Shown: piece by piece, positions 33,522 through 41,305 of the stretch
How the letters are laid out: every line of letters starts with the position of its first letter
Position numbering within the stretch: the first letter of the stretch is position 1
Assembly: GCA_023429135.1 (NCBI GenBank)
Contig: JAEYWD010000045.1
Span: 1 to 51,898 of the forward strand
Direction: 5' to 3'
Length of the DNA: 51,898 nt
From: Bacteroidota bacterium
GTDB taxonomy: Bacteria > Bacteroidota > Bacteroidia > Bacteroidales > JAAUTT01
Made by a program: the position numbers and the translations under genes
Notes under the pieces: generated by a model
Told to the model about the DNA's origin: nothing
Seen by the model: only the letters and a program-made list of their open reading frames with translations
Databases searched by the model: none

Positions 33522-34166
33522 TTAAATGCCGACAATCCGGTTTTTTATTGCATACATAATTAGTCCGGCAGTATTAACTGACCCGGTTTTTTTCAAAAGA
33601 TCCTTTCTGAGTTTTTCATAGGAGTCGGTAGTAACCCCCATTTCGCGAGCAATATCGGCATCCGATAAGCTTGAGGTGAGAGCTTTGAGCAACTCTATTT
33701 CCACTTTCGAAAGGGTTTGCTGATCGGACTGGACACTATCGGTGTTGATATTTGTTTTTACAATTTCGAGCAGTTCTTCCGAAAAATAAGCAGATCCCTC
33801 GGCCACCTGTTTTATGGAATGTTCCAGCTCGTCAATTCCTGCCGATTTCATAATAAAACCTCGCACACCCGACTGAATCATCTTGTAATAATACTCCTCA
33901 TCTCCAAACATCGAAAGAGTTAGAATTTTAAGGTGAGGCTTGATTTGCAAAGCCTGTCGGGTTGCCTCAATGCCATCAAGTACGGGCATAGATATGTCCA
34001 TCAGAATAACATCAGGTTCAATATCCCTGATAACATCTAGGAATTCCTTCCCATTGGATGCTTCGCCTATTATTTCGGTTTGTTGGCTTTTACCCAGCAA
34101 AACCTTTACTCCTTGCCTAAACATGTCGTGATCGTCGACAATAAATACCTTAAGTTTCTTATCCAT
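33522..34166 (-). CDS. NarL/FixJ-type response regulator
   Basis: This 214-aa regulator has a receiver domain (residues 5-125) with Asp57 as the phosphorylation site (VILMDISMP), the acidic pocket D11-D12 and Lys in the usual position. A LuxR-type helix-turn-helix follows at about 150-214 (LSKVEIELLKALTSSLSDADIAREMG). It overlaps the upstream kinase gene by 8 bp, so the kinase at 34159-35577 is its likely partner; CheA may be another. A DNA-binding output in this cluster suggests that the chemosensory array controls transcription. Confidence 0.92.
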   Translation of the reverse strand: MDKKLKVFIVDDHDMFRQGVKVLLGKSQQTEIIGEASNGKEFLDVIRDIEPDVILMDISMPVLDGIEATRQALQIKPHLKILTLSMFGDEEYYYKMIQSGVRGFIMKSAGIDELEHSIKQVAEGSAYFSEELLEIVKTNINTDSVQSDQQTLSKVEIELLKALTSSLSDADIAREMGVTTDSYEKLRKDLLKKTGSVNTAGLIMYAIKNRIVGI

Positions 34167-35577
34167 ATATTATATTGATTGGAATTTCGGAGTCGAGCCT
34201 AAATCCTGCACCTGGTGCGGTTTGGATTGTAACCTTCCCTCCCATTGTTTTAATACGGCTATTTATATTATTAAGACCCAGTCCCTTCTGATTATTTATA
34301 TTGTCGGTCAACAAAAATCCCCGACCATTATCCTCATAGGTCAGGTAGATTAATTGATCGTCCTGACGCAAAGCCAGATCTATTTCGCTAGCCTGAGCAT
34401 GTTTGATGGTATTGGTAATACATTCTGTAACAATTCTGTAAATTGAAATTTCCATAGCGTGCCCAAACCGGTTCCTCAGATCGATAAACAGACTAAACTG
34501 TATCCCTGATACCTTTTTGATGTTTTCGACAAATTTATTGAGAGCCGAAGGAAGCCCGAACTTTTCAAGCACATGTGGACTTAGATTATTTGCAATTCTT
34601 TTTATAGTAACAATTGCCTCATCAATAGACTTTAACGATAGATCAAGAATGTCGGCATGATCATTGATGAACTCCTGTTTATTCAGCCATTCGAGATACA
34701 TTTTTAAAGTACTCATTATCGGGCCTATTCCATCATGGATATCCTTGGCAATACGACTCCTTTCATTTTCTTCGGCTTGTATAACAGCGTTCATTAATTC
34801 AATTTCGCCCATTCTCCTTTCTGTTATATCGCGAATAATGATTAATACTGCATTACTTCCCTTATAGAAAATTGAACTGACACTCAACTCGTAAATTCGT
34901 TTTCCAAGTATAGAATGATAGTATTCAAACTCGCTACGGGATGTCCCCAGCTCAATGAGTTCAGTTAGTTTGGATCGGATATTCTGGTGAAATTCCTGCG
35001 GAACAAGACTACTTAGCTTTTTCCCTCTGATTGAATCGGCGAGTTCATTTAGGTATTGCTCTACAACTTTGTTTGCTTCCTGAATACACTCATCCTGATC
35101 AAGTATAAGAATACCATCGCGGGTGGATTGGAAAATATTGTAAAAGTTTTGTTGACTTTCTTCAATTTGCAACCGCAGCAGGTATTTTTCATCTATTAAG
35201 TTGTATTGCTTTATGGCCTGATCGATAATCTCCTTTACCTGCTGCCGATCAAAAGGTTTAGAAATATACCTGAAAATCCTTCCCTGGTTAAGGGCTTCGA
35301 GCAACAACCTATCGTTAACATAGGCTGTTAGAATAATAAAAACAGGAGATACTTCTTTCTGTGGTAACCGGTTAAAAAACTGAAGTCCGGTTTCATTGGG
35401 CATGTTAATGTCGGAAACTATAACTTTGAAGTCCATTTCTTTTATTATACGTTCGGCCTCATAGGTAGATTTAGCTAACGAAACGGAATAATGCTCCGAG
35501 AACATACCCTCAAAAAGCATTAAATTAACATGCTCATCGTCTATATAAAGTACAGTATCTTTCATACAACGCCCCAC
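34159..35577 (-). CDS. REC-PAS-HisKA_3 cytosolic histidine kinase
   Basis: This 472-aa kinase starts with a receiver domain (Asp56 in VIVSDINMP), then PAS (about residues 135-255), then a NarX/DegS-type dimerisation domain with the phospho-His at H281 (AKDIHDGIGPIMSTLK) and a C-terminal ATPase (ENGRGF-like GRGF and GLGLNNINSRIKTMGG). There is no transmembrane helix, so it senses a cytosolic signal or takes phosphate from another kinase, for example CheA, through its own receiver. The start may be Met5 (MKDTVLYIDDE). It is the first gene of the chemosensory operon and probably phosphorylates the NarL-type regulator. Confidence 0.92.
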   Translation of the reverse strand: MGRCMKDTVLYIDDEHVNLMLFEGMFSEHYSVSLAKSTYEAERIIKEMDFKVIVSDINMPNETGLQFFNRLPQKEVSPVFIILTAYVNDRLLLEALNQGRIFRYISKPFDRQQVKEIIDQAIKQYNLIDEKYLLRLQIEESQQNFYNIFQSTRDGILILDQDECIQEANKVVEQYLNELADSIRGKKLSSLVPQEFHQNIRSKLTELIELGTSRSEFEYYHSILGKRIYELSVSSIFYKGSNAVLIIIRDITERRMGEIELMNAVIQAEENERSRIAKDIHDGIGPIMSTLKMYLEWLNKQEFINDHADILDLSLKSIDEAIVTIKRIANNLSPHVLEKFGLPSALNKFVENIKKVSGIQFSLFIDLRNRFGHAMEISIYRIVTECITNTIKHAQASEIDLALRQDDQLIYLTYEDNGRGFLLTDNINNQKGLGLNNINSRIKTMGGKVTIQTAPGAGFRLDSEIPINIIYG

Positions 35578-35602
35578 TGTTTCAAAAACCCGCTATCAAG
35601 AT

Positions 35603-35618
35603 CCTTATGGTCATAAGG
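35603..35618. promoter_or_regulatory. Palindromic operator-like site before the REC-PAS kinase
   Basis: CCTTATG-GT-CATAAGG is a perfect inverted repeat with 7-bp arms, 25 bp before the kinase start codon. It fits a dimeric regulator, and the NarL-type protein encoded downstream is an obvious candidate. A TAGGGGTAT box follows at 35631-35623 on the minus strand, without a matching CCTGTC box. Confidence 0.4.
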
Positions 35619-35781
35619 TTAAATACCCCTAATATTAAATTTAAGCATTTTTTCTGAATTTTCTTCCCGAAGGAAAAATTTAATCTGACCCGAATTTTTA
35701 ACGCCTTTAACAGCAAGGTTTTTCGGAGATGAAAGAAAAAAATATATTTTTTTAAAGTGTAATTATAACCTTTAATAAAAG

Positions 35782-35900
35782 TTTGCGTAAACGCAGGTGT
35801 TTAAAATTTGAAATTTCTCATACAAAATATTAGTAGTAGTTAGTTAGTAGTTTAATAATAAAGGCGGACCTGTGAAGCTCCGCCTTTGTTGCTTTTTGTA
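35782..35900 (+). ncRNA. Candidate small RNA with terminator hairpin
   Basis: A promoter-like pair, TTTG (35782-35785) and TAAAATTTG (35802-35810), is slightly short of the ideal spacing. It precedes a stretch with TAGTAGTAGTTAGTTAG words (from 35831) and then a strong stem AAAGGCGGA (35860-35868) with TCCGCCTTT (35879-35887), followed by a T-rich tail. No ORF fits. This would give a plus-strand transcript of about 80 nt. I cannot place it in a known RNA family. Confidence 0.35.
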
Positions 35901-36018
35901 GATATTGTTTCCCTTTCATAATGAGAGTTTAAACATAGAAAACTGATGGTGATTTATATCTCATTTACTGGATAAATAAATAATGATACGTTTTGAGGTT
36001 ATTTAGCTTTTAGGGACG

Positions 36019-36051
36019 CTTTGCTATGGCTTTGCCATGACTTTGCTACCA
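36019..36051. repeat. Three 11-bp direct repeats
   Basis: CTTTGCTATGG, CTTTGCCATGA and CTTTGCTACCA run head to tail. The remainder of 35901-36352 is AT-rich with no gene or other signal that I can support. Confidence 0.4.
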
Positions 36052-36352
36052 AGGAGATAAGAAGATTACTTTTATTTCCCAGTCACTTTTTCAGACCATC
36101 CGAATGTTAGAGGTTGAATAAACGGTGCACCATCACGACTTTTATGTACCTGTTAATTAAAAACTTAACACAAAAAGATAATATCTGAATAATTTCAACT
36201 TTCTCTTAACGTCTTTTTTCAATTTTTAAGGTTCGTTAACTTAAATATAGGGTAATTTCCCCGAACAAAACACCGGATAAATTGACAGATTTTAGTTCTC
36301 AAACAAGTTTGTTAGGTAAATTCTCACAACAAAACTTTTAACAAAAATCCGG

Positions 36353-36377
36353 TAGGGTAAAATTAAAACCGCCTGTA
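36353..36377 (+). promoter_or_regulatory. ECF-like motif before the LytS/LytTR pair
   Basis: TAGGGTAAA and CCTGTA stand with GGGTA-N12-CCTGT, the same internal spacing as in the two motifs at 18939 and 22537, but with one G fewer and a changed last base. It lies 84 bp before the kinase start. It may be a weaker member of the same regulon or a chance match. Confidence 0.3.
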
Positions 36378-36460
36378 ATGTAGATAATGTTGGTTTGGCA
36401 ACGGCAGTTAATAGGTAAATTAAATGTTATAGAGAAAAATAAGTATTTCGTCGTAATAAA

Positions 36461-37585
36461 ATGCCTGATCCTCTATCGGTTTATTTAAAGCAAAATCTTT
36501 CGAATACCTTTATTTTCAAAACTATGCTAATGAAGGTTTACAAGAGATTATTCCCAGTACTTGTACATATTTTACTGTGGGGTGTACTGATAGTGGTGCC
36601 TAAATATTTTATGCCTGCCGGCTTTAAAGTTGCTGTCAAGAACGAACTTTTGCTATGGGGGCCTATTGTGGTATTCTTTTATATCAATTATTTCTTACTT
36701 ATCCCTTTTTTCCTAACAAGGAAGAAGTTTAGCCTTTATGCATTTTCAATCCTGACAATACTTGGAATAACTTTAGCCATTGGAGGACTATCCCGTCAGC
36801 CTTCACTCCCCGATGACTCATTGAAAAATGCTCCGCCAGCTCCGCAGGAATTCCACAAATATAAACCAGGCATTTTCTTCCCTTTTATGGGACTTCGTAA
36901 TCTCACTTCCTGCTTCTTGTTTTTGGCCATAGGAACAAGTATCCGGGTAACAGAACAATGGTATTCCGATGATAAAAAAAGAAAAGAAAGCGAAAATCAG
37001 AAGCTCATTGCCGAACTCTCTTTTCTGAAGTCTCAAATAAATCCTCATTTCTTTTTCAATACCCTCAACAGTATCTATTCGCTGGCGATCCGAAAATCGG
37101 AGAAGACACCCGAAGCTCTTATTAAACTTTCGGAGCTGATGCGCTTTTTAATCTACGATTCCGAAAAGGAATTCGTTCCACTGAAAAGAGAACTCGACTA
37201 TATAAAAAACTATGTTGAGCTTCAGAAGTTAAGGCTTATGGACAACGTTACTGTCGATTACCGGATTGAAGGCTACTACCACGATAAAGAGCTGGAACCT
37301 ATGCTGTTGCTGCCATTTATTGAGAACGCCTTTAAACATGGAATTGACAGTATTAAAAAATGCCACATCGGCATATCGGTTAAAATTACTGACTCATTTC
37401 TAACGCTCTCCGTTGAAAACCCGGTTGTAAGAAATGTTAAAAGCAGTAACAGAGAACAGGGGGGAATTGGACTGGTAAATTCTCAAAAGCGGCTTGATCT
37501 CCTCTATGGATCGAACCACCAGTTGAATATTTTTCAAAACAATGAATTCTACAAAGTTGAACTTCAATTAATTTTTAAACAATGA
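36461..37585 (+). CDS. LytS/YehU-type sensor histidine kinase
   Basis: This 374-aa inner-membrane kinase has four hydrophobic segments in the first 170 residues (beginning about 28, 62, 90 and 145), then a His_kinase (PF06580-type) domain with the phospho-His at H196 (SQINPHFFFNTLNSIY). The C-terminal ATPase has LLPFIENAFKHGI and GGIGLVNSQKRLDLLY. The start could also be Met22 (36524) or Met24 (36530), since the first helix begins near residue 28. It is ATGA-coupled to the LytTR regulator. The sensor part is not recognised. Confidence 0.92.
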   Translation: MPDPLSVYLKQNLSNTFIFKTMLMKVYKRLFPVLVHILLWGVLIVVPKYFMPAGFKVAVKNELLLWGPIVVFFYINYFLLIPFFLTRKKFSLYAFSILTILGITLAIGGLSRQPSLPDDSLKNAPPAPQEFHKYKPGIFFPFMGLRNLTSCFLFLAIGTSIRVTEQWYSDDKKRKESENQKLIAELSFLKSQINPHFFFNTLNSIYSLAIRKSEKTPEALIKLSELMRFLIYDSEKEFVPLKRELDYIKNYVELQKLRLMDNVTVDYRIEGYYHDKELEPMLLLPFIENAFKHGIDSIKKCHIGISVKITDSFLTLSVENPVVRNVKSSNREQGGIGLVNSQKRLDLLYGSNHQLNIFQNNEFYKVELQLIFKQ

Positions 37586-38319
37586 ATTGCATAATTGTGG
37601 ATGACGAGCCTCTTGCTCAGCAGGTAATGGAAGATTATATCAACACCATTCCCTTTCTTAACTTAAAAAGTAAATGTTCGGGCGCATTCCAGGCTTATGA
37701 TGTTTTGCGTTCTCAGCAAATAGATTTGATATTTCTGGATATCCACATGCCCAACGTTTCGGGAATCGACTTTATAAATTCGATACAAAACCGTCCGAAC
37801 TTTATTTTTACTACTGCATACTCAGAGCATGCGCTGGATGGTTTCGATTTAAATGCGGTAGATTACCTTCTTAAACCTGTTCCGTTCGAACGTTTTCTGA
37901 AAGCAGTAAATAAAGCATATGACATTTATTTGTCGAAGAACAGTAAAGGTGAAGTTAAAACCGAAAACCATGATAACAGTGTTGCTGAAAGCTTTATCCT
38001 TGTTAAATCTGACTATCAGACTCAACGGATTGATTTGCGTGAAATAACCTATATTGAAGGGCTGAAAGATTATGTAAAAATTTATCTGACCTCAGGAAAA
38101 TCGGTAATTACTTTAAATTCTCTCAAAAACATGACCGATAAATTGCCTGCAAGCATATTTGTGAGGGTTCATAAATCGTATATTGTATCGCTGCTTCAAA
38201 TTAAATCCATTGTGCGTAACCGTATTGTAATCGGTGAAAAATGGATACCCATCGGCGATAATTATAAAGAAATTTTTACGGAAACAATAAAACGTTATAA
38301 CTTCAATCCAAAGAATTAA
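37582..38319 (+). CDS. LytTR-family response regulator
   Basis: This 245-aa regulator has a receiver domain (residues 1-120) with Asp53 (LIFLDIHMP), the acidic pair D7-D8 and Lys in LLKPVPFERF. A LytTR DNA-binding domain follows at about 140-240 (IDLREITYIEGLKDYVKIYL, then LPASIFVRVHKSYIV). It is phosphorylated by the LytS kinase that overlaps it by four bases. The last codons overlap the convergent DUF4907 gene by 17 bp. It could regulate the neighbouring DUF4907/Kelch operon, but no site can be named. Confidence 0.94.
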   Translation: MNCIIVDDEPLAQQVMEDYINTIPFLNLKSKCSGAFQAYDVLRSQQIDLIFLDIHMPNVSGIDFINSIQNRPNFIFTTAYSEHALDGFDLNAVDYLLKPVPFERFLKAVNKAYDIYLSKNSKGEVKTENHDNSVAESFILVKSDYQTQRIDLREITYIEGLKDYVKIYLTSGKSVITLNSLKNMTDKLPASIFVRVHKSYIVSLLQIKSIVRNRIVIGEKWIPIGDNYKEIFTETIKRYNFNPKN

Positions 38320-38677
38320 TTTTTTGAATAACCCTTTTATCAATAGTTATCCCGGCAACTTGCAAATCTTTTAATGTAAGTATTGGCTTCTGATTTCGCA
38401 TTAATTTTTGCACCACAATACGTCCGGCATTTTCAGCAATCAATTTGGTTTCAAACCCCGAATGTGTTTCAACAACCGGTACAAATGGCTGATATATCAT
38501 GGTTTTATTATTTATATCAATTTTATACCCCCAGCCAACCGACGTTTGAAATGTTGAAAGTTGAATCACCGTTTTTGCTTTCTTCTGTTTAATTCCAAAG
38601 TGAATCGAAAAAAAACCTGCTACTGTTGTAAAGACCAACAGCAGCAGGGCTATCCATAATTTAGTTTTTATCGTCAT
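38303..38677 (-). CDS. DUF4907 membrane-anchored protein
   Basis: I place the start at Met 38677 (MTIKTKLWIALLLLVFTT), because the upstream part of the frame reads the Kelch gene in another frame. The 124-aa protein has one N-terminal membrane or signal segment (about residues 6-24) and a DUF4907 domain (GWGYKIDINNKTMIYQPFVP, FETKLIAENAGRIVVQKL, LTLKDLQVAGI). DUF4907 proteins are commonly next to Kelch and DUF4270 genes in Bacteroidota; the function is unknown. It overlaps the Kelch gene by 17 bp at its start and the LytTR gene by 17 bp at its stop. Confidence 0.85.
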   Translation of the reverse strand: MTIKTKLWIALLLLVFTTVAGFFSIHFGIKQKKAKTVIQLSTFQTSVGWGYKIDINNKTMIYQPFVPVVETHSGFETKLIAENAGRIVVQKLMRNQKPILTLKDLQVAGITIDKRVIQKINSLD

Positions 38678-39689
38678 ATTCTTCAGTAGGTTTAAATTCC
38701 CAGGTATCGTCCAGTTGATATCCGCTACTGCGACCGGTTGTAATAAAGAATTTGTTTTTAGCATAAAACCCAACTGACCCTTCGCGTAATGTTCCCTCAA
38801 ACCCTGTTCTTTCTGTCCATAAATCGGTAACGGGATTGTACTCCCAAACATTAGAAAGAAGTGAACTGGCAGTACCCAACGTTACATAACCTTTGTCGCC
38901 CGAAGCAAAAGCCACTGCATTGCTTCTCGATATTGTTGTATATTCATCGTCGTAGCTCTCGTCGCTGTAATTGGAAGTCTTACGGAGTTCGGTCCAGTTT
39001 CCGGCCTGAGCATCGTAGCGCCAGAAATCATTAACCAGTGAGCCGTTGTTTATTCCGGCAAATAGGTAAGCTTTGTCGTTAATAACAAATACGGATGCAT
39101 CACGGCGTTTTGTACCGCCGAGACTAACTTTTTGAGTCCAGGTATCGCTTGAGGGGTCATATTCCCATAAATCCTTCAGGTAATTATCGTCGTAACCTGT
39201 GCCTATAAAACCTTTGTTACTCACTGAAAAACCCACAGAGCCAAAACGTGCAGAACCTCCAAAGGCTGCTTTCTCAGTCCAGGTATTTGTAGTGGGGTTG
39301 TATTCCCAAAAATCCTTCATATAATTGTCGCCATCGTAACCAGTTCCAATATATCCCTTCCCTCCAATAGCAAATCCCACAGCCGAATAGCGAGCTGTTC
39401 CGGGAAAATCGGCAACCTGGGTCCAATATTTATTTTCAGTATCGAATTTCCAGAAATCGGAGAGAGATTTCTTACCATTATACCCTGTTCCAACATAGGC
39501 ATAATCCTCAACAACAAAGCTTACAGCCTCATTGCGGGCAATACCTTCAAAGTCGGACGATTTTGTCCAGTTGCCAACTAAATCATCATCATCGTCGCTA
39601 TCGGTACAGGAAAACACTATGGTAACCGAAAAAAGCAAAACGATAAACCGGACCAAACTATTTCTTGAAAATTTTTTATACTGGTTCAT
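38661..39689 (-). CDS. Kelch-repeat lipoprotein (six-bladed propeller)
   Basis: I place the start at Met 39689 (MNQYKKFSRNSLVRF), because a perfect housekeeping promoter (39717-39748) would lie inside the longer frame from 39773. The 342-aa protein has a lipobox VFSC and an acidic Asp run after it, the usual pattern for surface-exposed Bacteroidota lipoproteins. About six Kelch units follow, each with a YxGTGYD-like strand, a DFWEYxPxxxxWT strand and a turn (GYIGTGYDGDNYMKDFWEY is typical). Six units suggest a beta propeller that binds a protein or a sugar. The gene is read with DUF4907 in one operon and is divergent from the DUF4270 gene. Confidence 0.88.
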   Translation of the reverse strand: MNQYKKFSRNSLVRFIVLLFSVTIVFSCTDSDDDDDLVGNWTKSSDFEGIARNEAVSFVVEDYAYVGTGYNGKKSLSDFWKFDTENKYWTQVADFPGTARYSAVGFAIGGKGYIGTGYDGDNYMKDFWEYNPTTNTWTEKAAFGGSARFGSVGFSVSNKGFIGTGYDDNYLKDLWEYDPSSDTWTQKVSLGGTKRRDASVFVINDKAYLFAGINNGSLVNDFWRYDAQAGNWTELRKTSNYSDESYDDEYTTISRSNAVAFASGDKGYVTLGTASSLLSNVWEYNPVTDLWTERTGFEGTLREGSVGFYAKNKFFITTGRSSGYQLDDTWEFKPTEEYDDKN

Positions 39690-39716
39690 TTGATTTGTTT
39701 TTAAATTGAAATTGGT

Positions 39717-39748
39717 CAAACCTAGAAAAAAGCCCAACGCACCACAAA
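39717..39748 (-). promoter_or_regulatory. Housekeeping promoter of the Kelch/DUF4907 operon
   Basis: On the minus strand TTTG (39748-39745), 20 bp and TAGGTTTG (39724-39717) fit the Bacteroidota consensus TTTG-N19-21-TAnnTTTG with no mismatch. Transcription would start about 10 bp later and leave a leader of about 20 nt to the Kelch start at 39689, which decides that start. Confidence 0.7.
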
Positions 39749-39813
39749 TAATATAGACTTGTAAGATGTTCATGCCGACAAACCCCTCAAATTTCCCGAT
39801 TTAAGGTTGTAAA

Positions 39814-41274
39814 ATGGCTAAATGTTCTACGTATGGAAATTTCACTGGAATATCGGTAGAATCTACACCATTGTATAATAGAATTTTAAATAGGTACCCG
39901 GCTGATTATTTTCGGGAAACTAATTTGATGTCCATGCCTATAAATATTTTTACAAAACTGAGAGTCTATAATTATCCTGAAATTAGCTTGTATAGCATTT
40001 CCTTCTCTTTAATGCTTCTCCTCATCTTTTCATGCTCTGATGAGCAGACATTCACCATTGGCAATAATCTTACCGAAATAAAAGGAGATGTCATTCTTGT
40101 GGACACGGCAACGATAAATAGCTTCACAATTAAATTTGACTCCCTTCAGACTTCAGGATACAATTACGCTCTGGTGGGCAATTACAACGACGGGATCCTG
40201 GGAAATATAACTGCAAGTACCTATTTCAAAATATCTCTTCCCTCAGTTACAAGTTTAAGTGAGAACGCGAGATTTGATTCCATTTGTCTCATCTTAAAAC
40301 CAACAGGTTATTGTTATGGCGACTCCACACTGCCTTTCAATCTGGAGGTTCACCAACTTACTGATGACCTCGAAAACGATGAAGTTTCGGAATGGTACAA
40401 TACCTCCCAACTAAAATACTCCTCAGACATCCTCAGTACCAAAACGACTCTTATCAGGCCTAATGCAGGAAAGAATCTGACAGTTAAACTCGGGGAAACA
40501 TTCGGTAAAAATCTCTTCGATATCATTTATAATGAGGGCGAGGAAATTGAAAGTCAGGATAATTTCAACAAGTATTTGAAAGGTTTCGCCCTTATTCCCA
40601 ATGGTACGACGGGAAATTCGGTAATGCAATTCAGCATAGCCGACAGCATCGTAATAATGCGCCTTTACTACCATGCCGGACAGGAAGATTATACAATAGA
40701 CTTCAACATATACCAAACCTCGGTACAATACAATAAAATTTCGGCTAACTATAACAATAGCATCCTGAAGGAATTAAAAACCAAGGAGTATAGTCTTCCA
40801 TCTACCCTAACAGCAAATACTACTTACTGTCAGGCCGGAACCGGAGTAATGACGCGACTGGAGTTCCCATATCTCAAATCAATATTTCAGGCTTATTCGG
40901 CTTATAAAATCCTGAAAGCTGACCTCGTGATCAAACCGGTAAAAGGAACCTATAGCCTTATTCCATTGCCCACGGATATCAATCTTTATTATACAAATAC
41001 CTTAAACGATTTCGGCTCAGTGTTGTCCGATTCAGACGGTAATGCCATAAATCCAATATTATCAGTCGACAAAATGTATAATCAAACTTCCTACACCTTT
41101 GATCTTACAAGATTTATCACCTCTAGCATGAATAATATAAAAGATGATGCGCCTTCACTTTTACTCTCCGTAAATTCAAATTATCTGGGTTATTCACTCG
41201 AACGGCTGTGTTTGGGCGACTCTAAACACCTCACCGATGCAGTTCAGCTAAAAATTGTATTCTGGAAGTATTGA
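39814..41274 (+). CDS. DUF4270 lipoprotein
   Basis: This 486-aa frame has a lipoprotein signal near residue 74 (LMLLLIFSCSDE). The true start is probably Met39 (39928) or Met41 (39934), since the first 38 residues add nothing. The mature part has the DUF4270 landmarks: DTATINSFTIKFDSLQTSG, then LVGNYNDGILGNITASTYFK, RFDSICLILKPTGYCYGD and FNKYLKGFALIPNG. DUF4270 proteins are secreted beta-rich Bacteroidota lipoproteins of unknown function, usually encoded with Kelch and DUF4907 genes. The gene is divergent from Kelch and followed 31 bp later by an outer-membrane protein gene, so it is probably co-transcribed with that. Confidence 0.85.
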   Translation: MAKCSTYGNFTGISVESTPLYNRILNRYPADYFRETNLMSMPINIFTKLRVYNYPEISLYSISFSLMLLLIFSCSDEQTFTIGNNLTEIKGDVILVDTATINSFTIKFDSLQTSGYNYALVGNYNDGILGNITASTYFKISLPSVTSLSENARFDSICLILKPTGYCYGDSTLPFNLEVHQLTDDLENDEVSEWYNTSQLKYSSDILSTKTTLIRPNAGKNLTVKLGETFGKNLFDIIYNEGEEIESQDNFNKYLKGFALIPNGTTGNSVMQFSIADSIVIMRLYYHAGQEDYTIDFNIYQTSVQYNKISANYNNSILKELKTKEYSLPSTLTANTTYCQAGTGVMTRLEFPYLKSIFQAYSAYKILKADLVIKPVKGTYSLIPLPTDINLYYTNTLNDFGSVLSDSDGNAINPILSVDKMYNQTSYTFDLTRFITSSMNNIKDDAPSLLLSVNSNYLGYSLERLCLGDSKHLTDAVQLKIVFWKY

Positions 41275-41305
41275 GTTACGGGTTGATTTGGTAAGTTAAA
41301 ATGAT

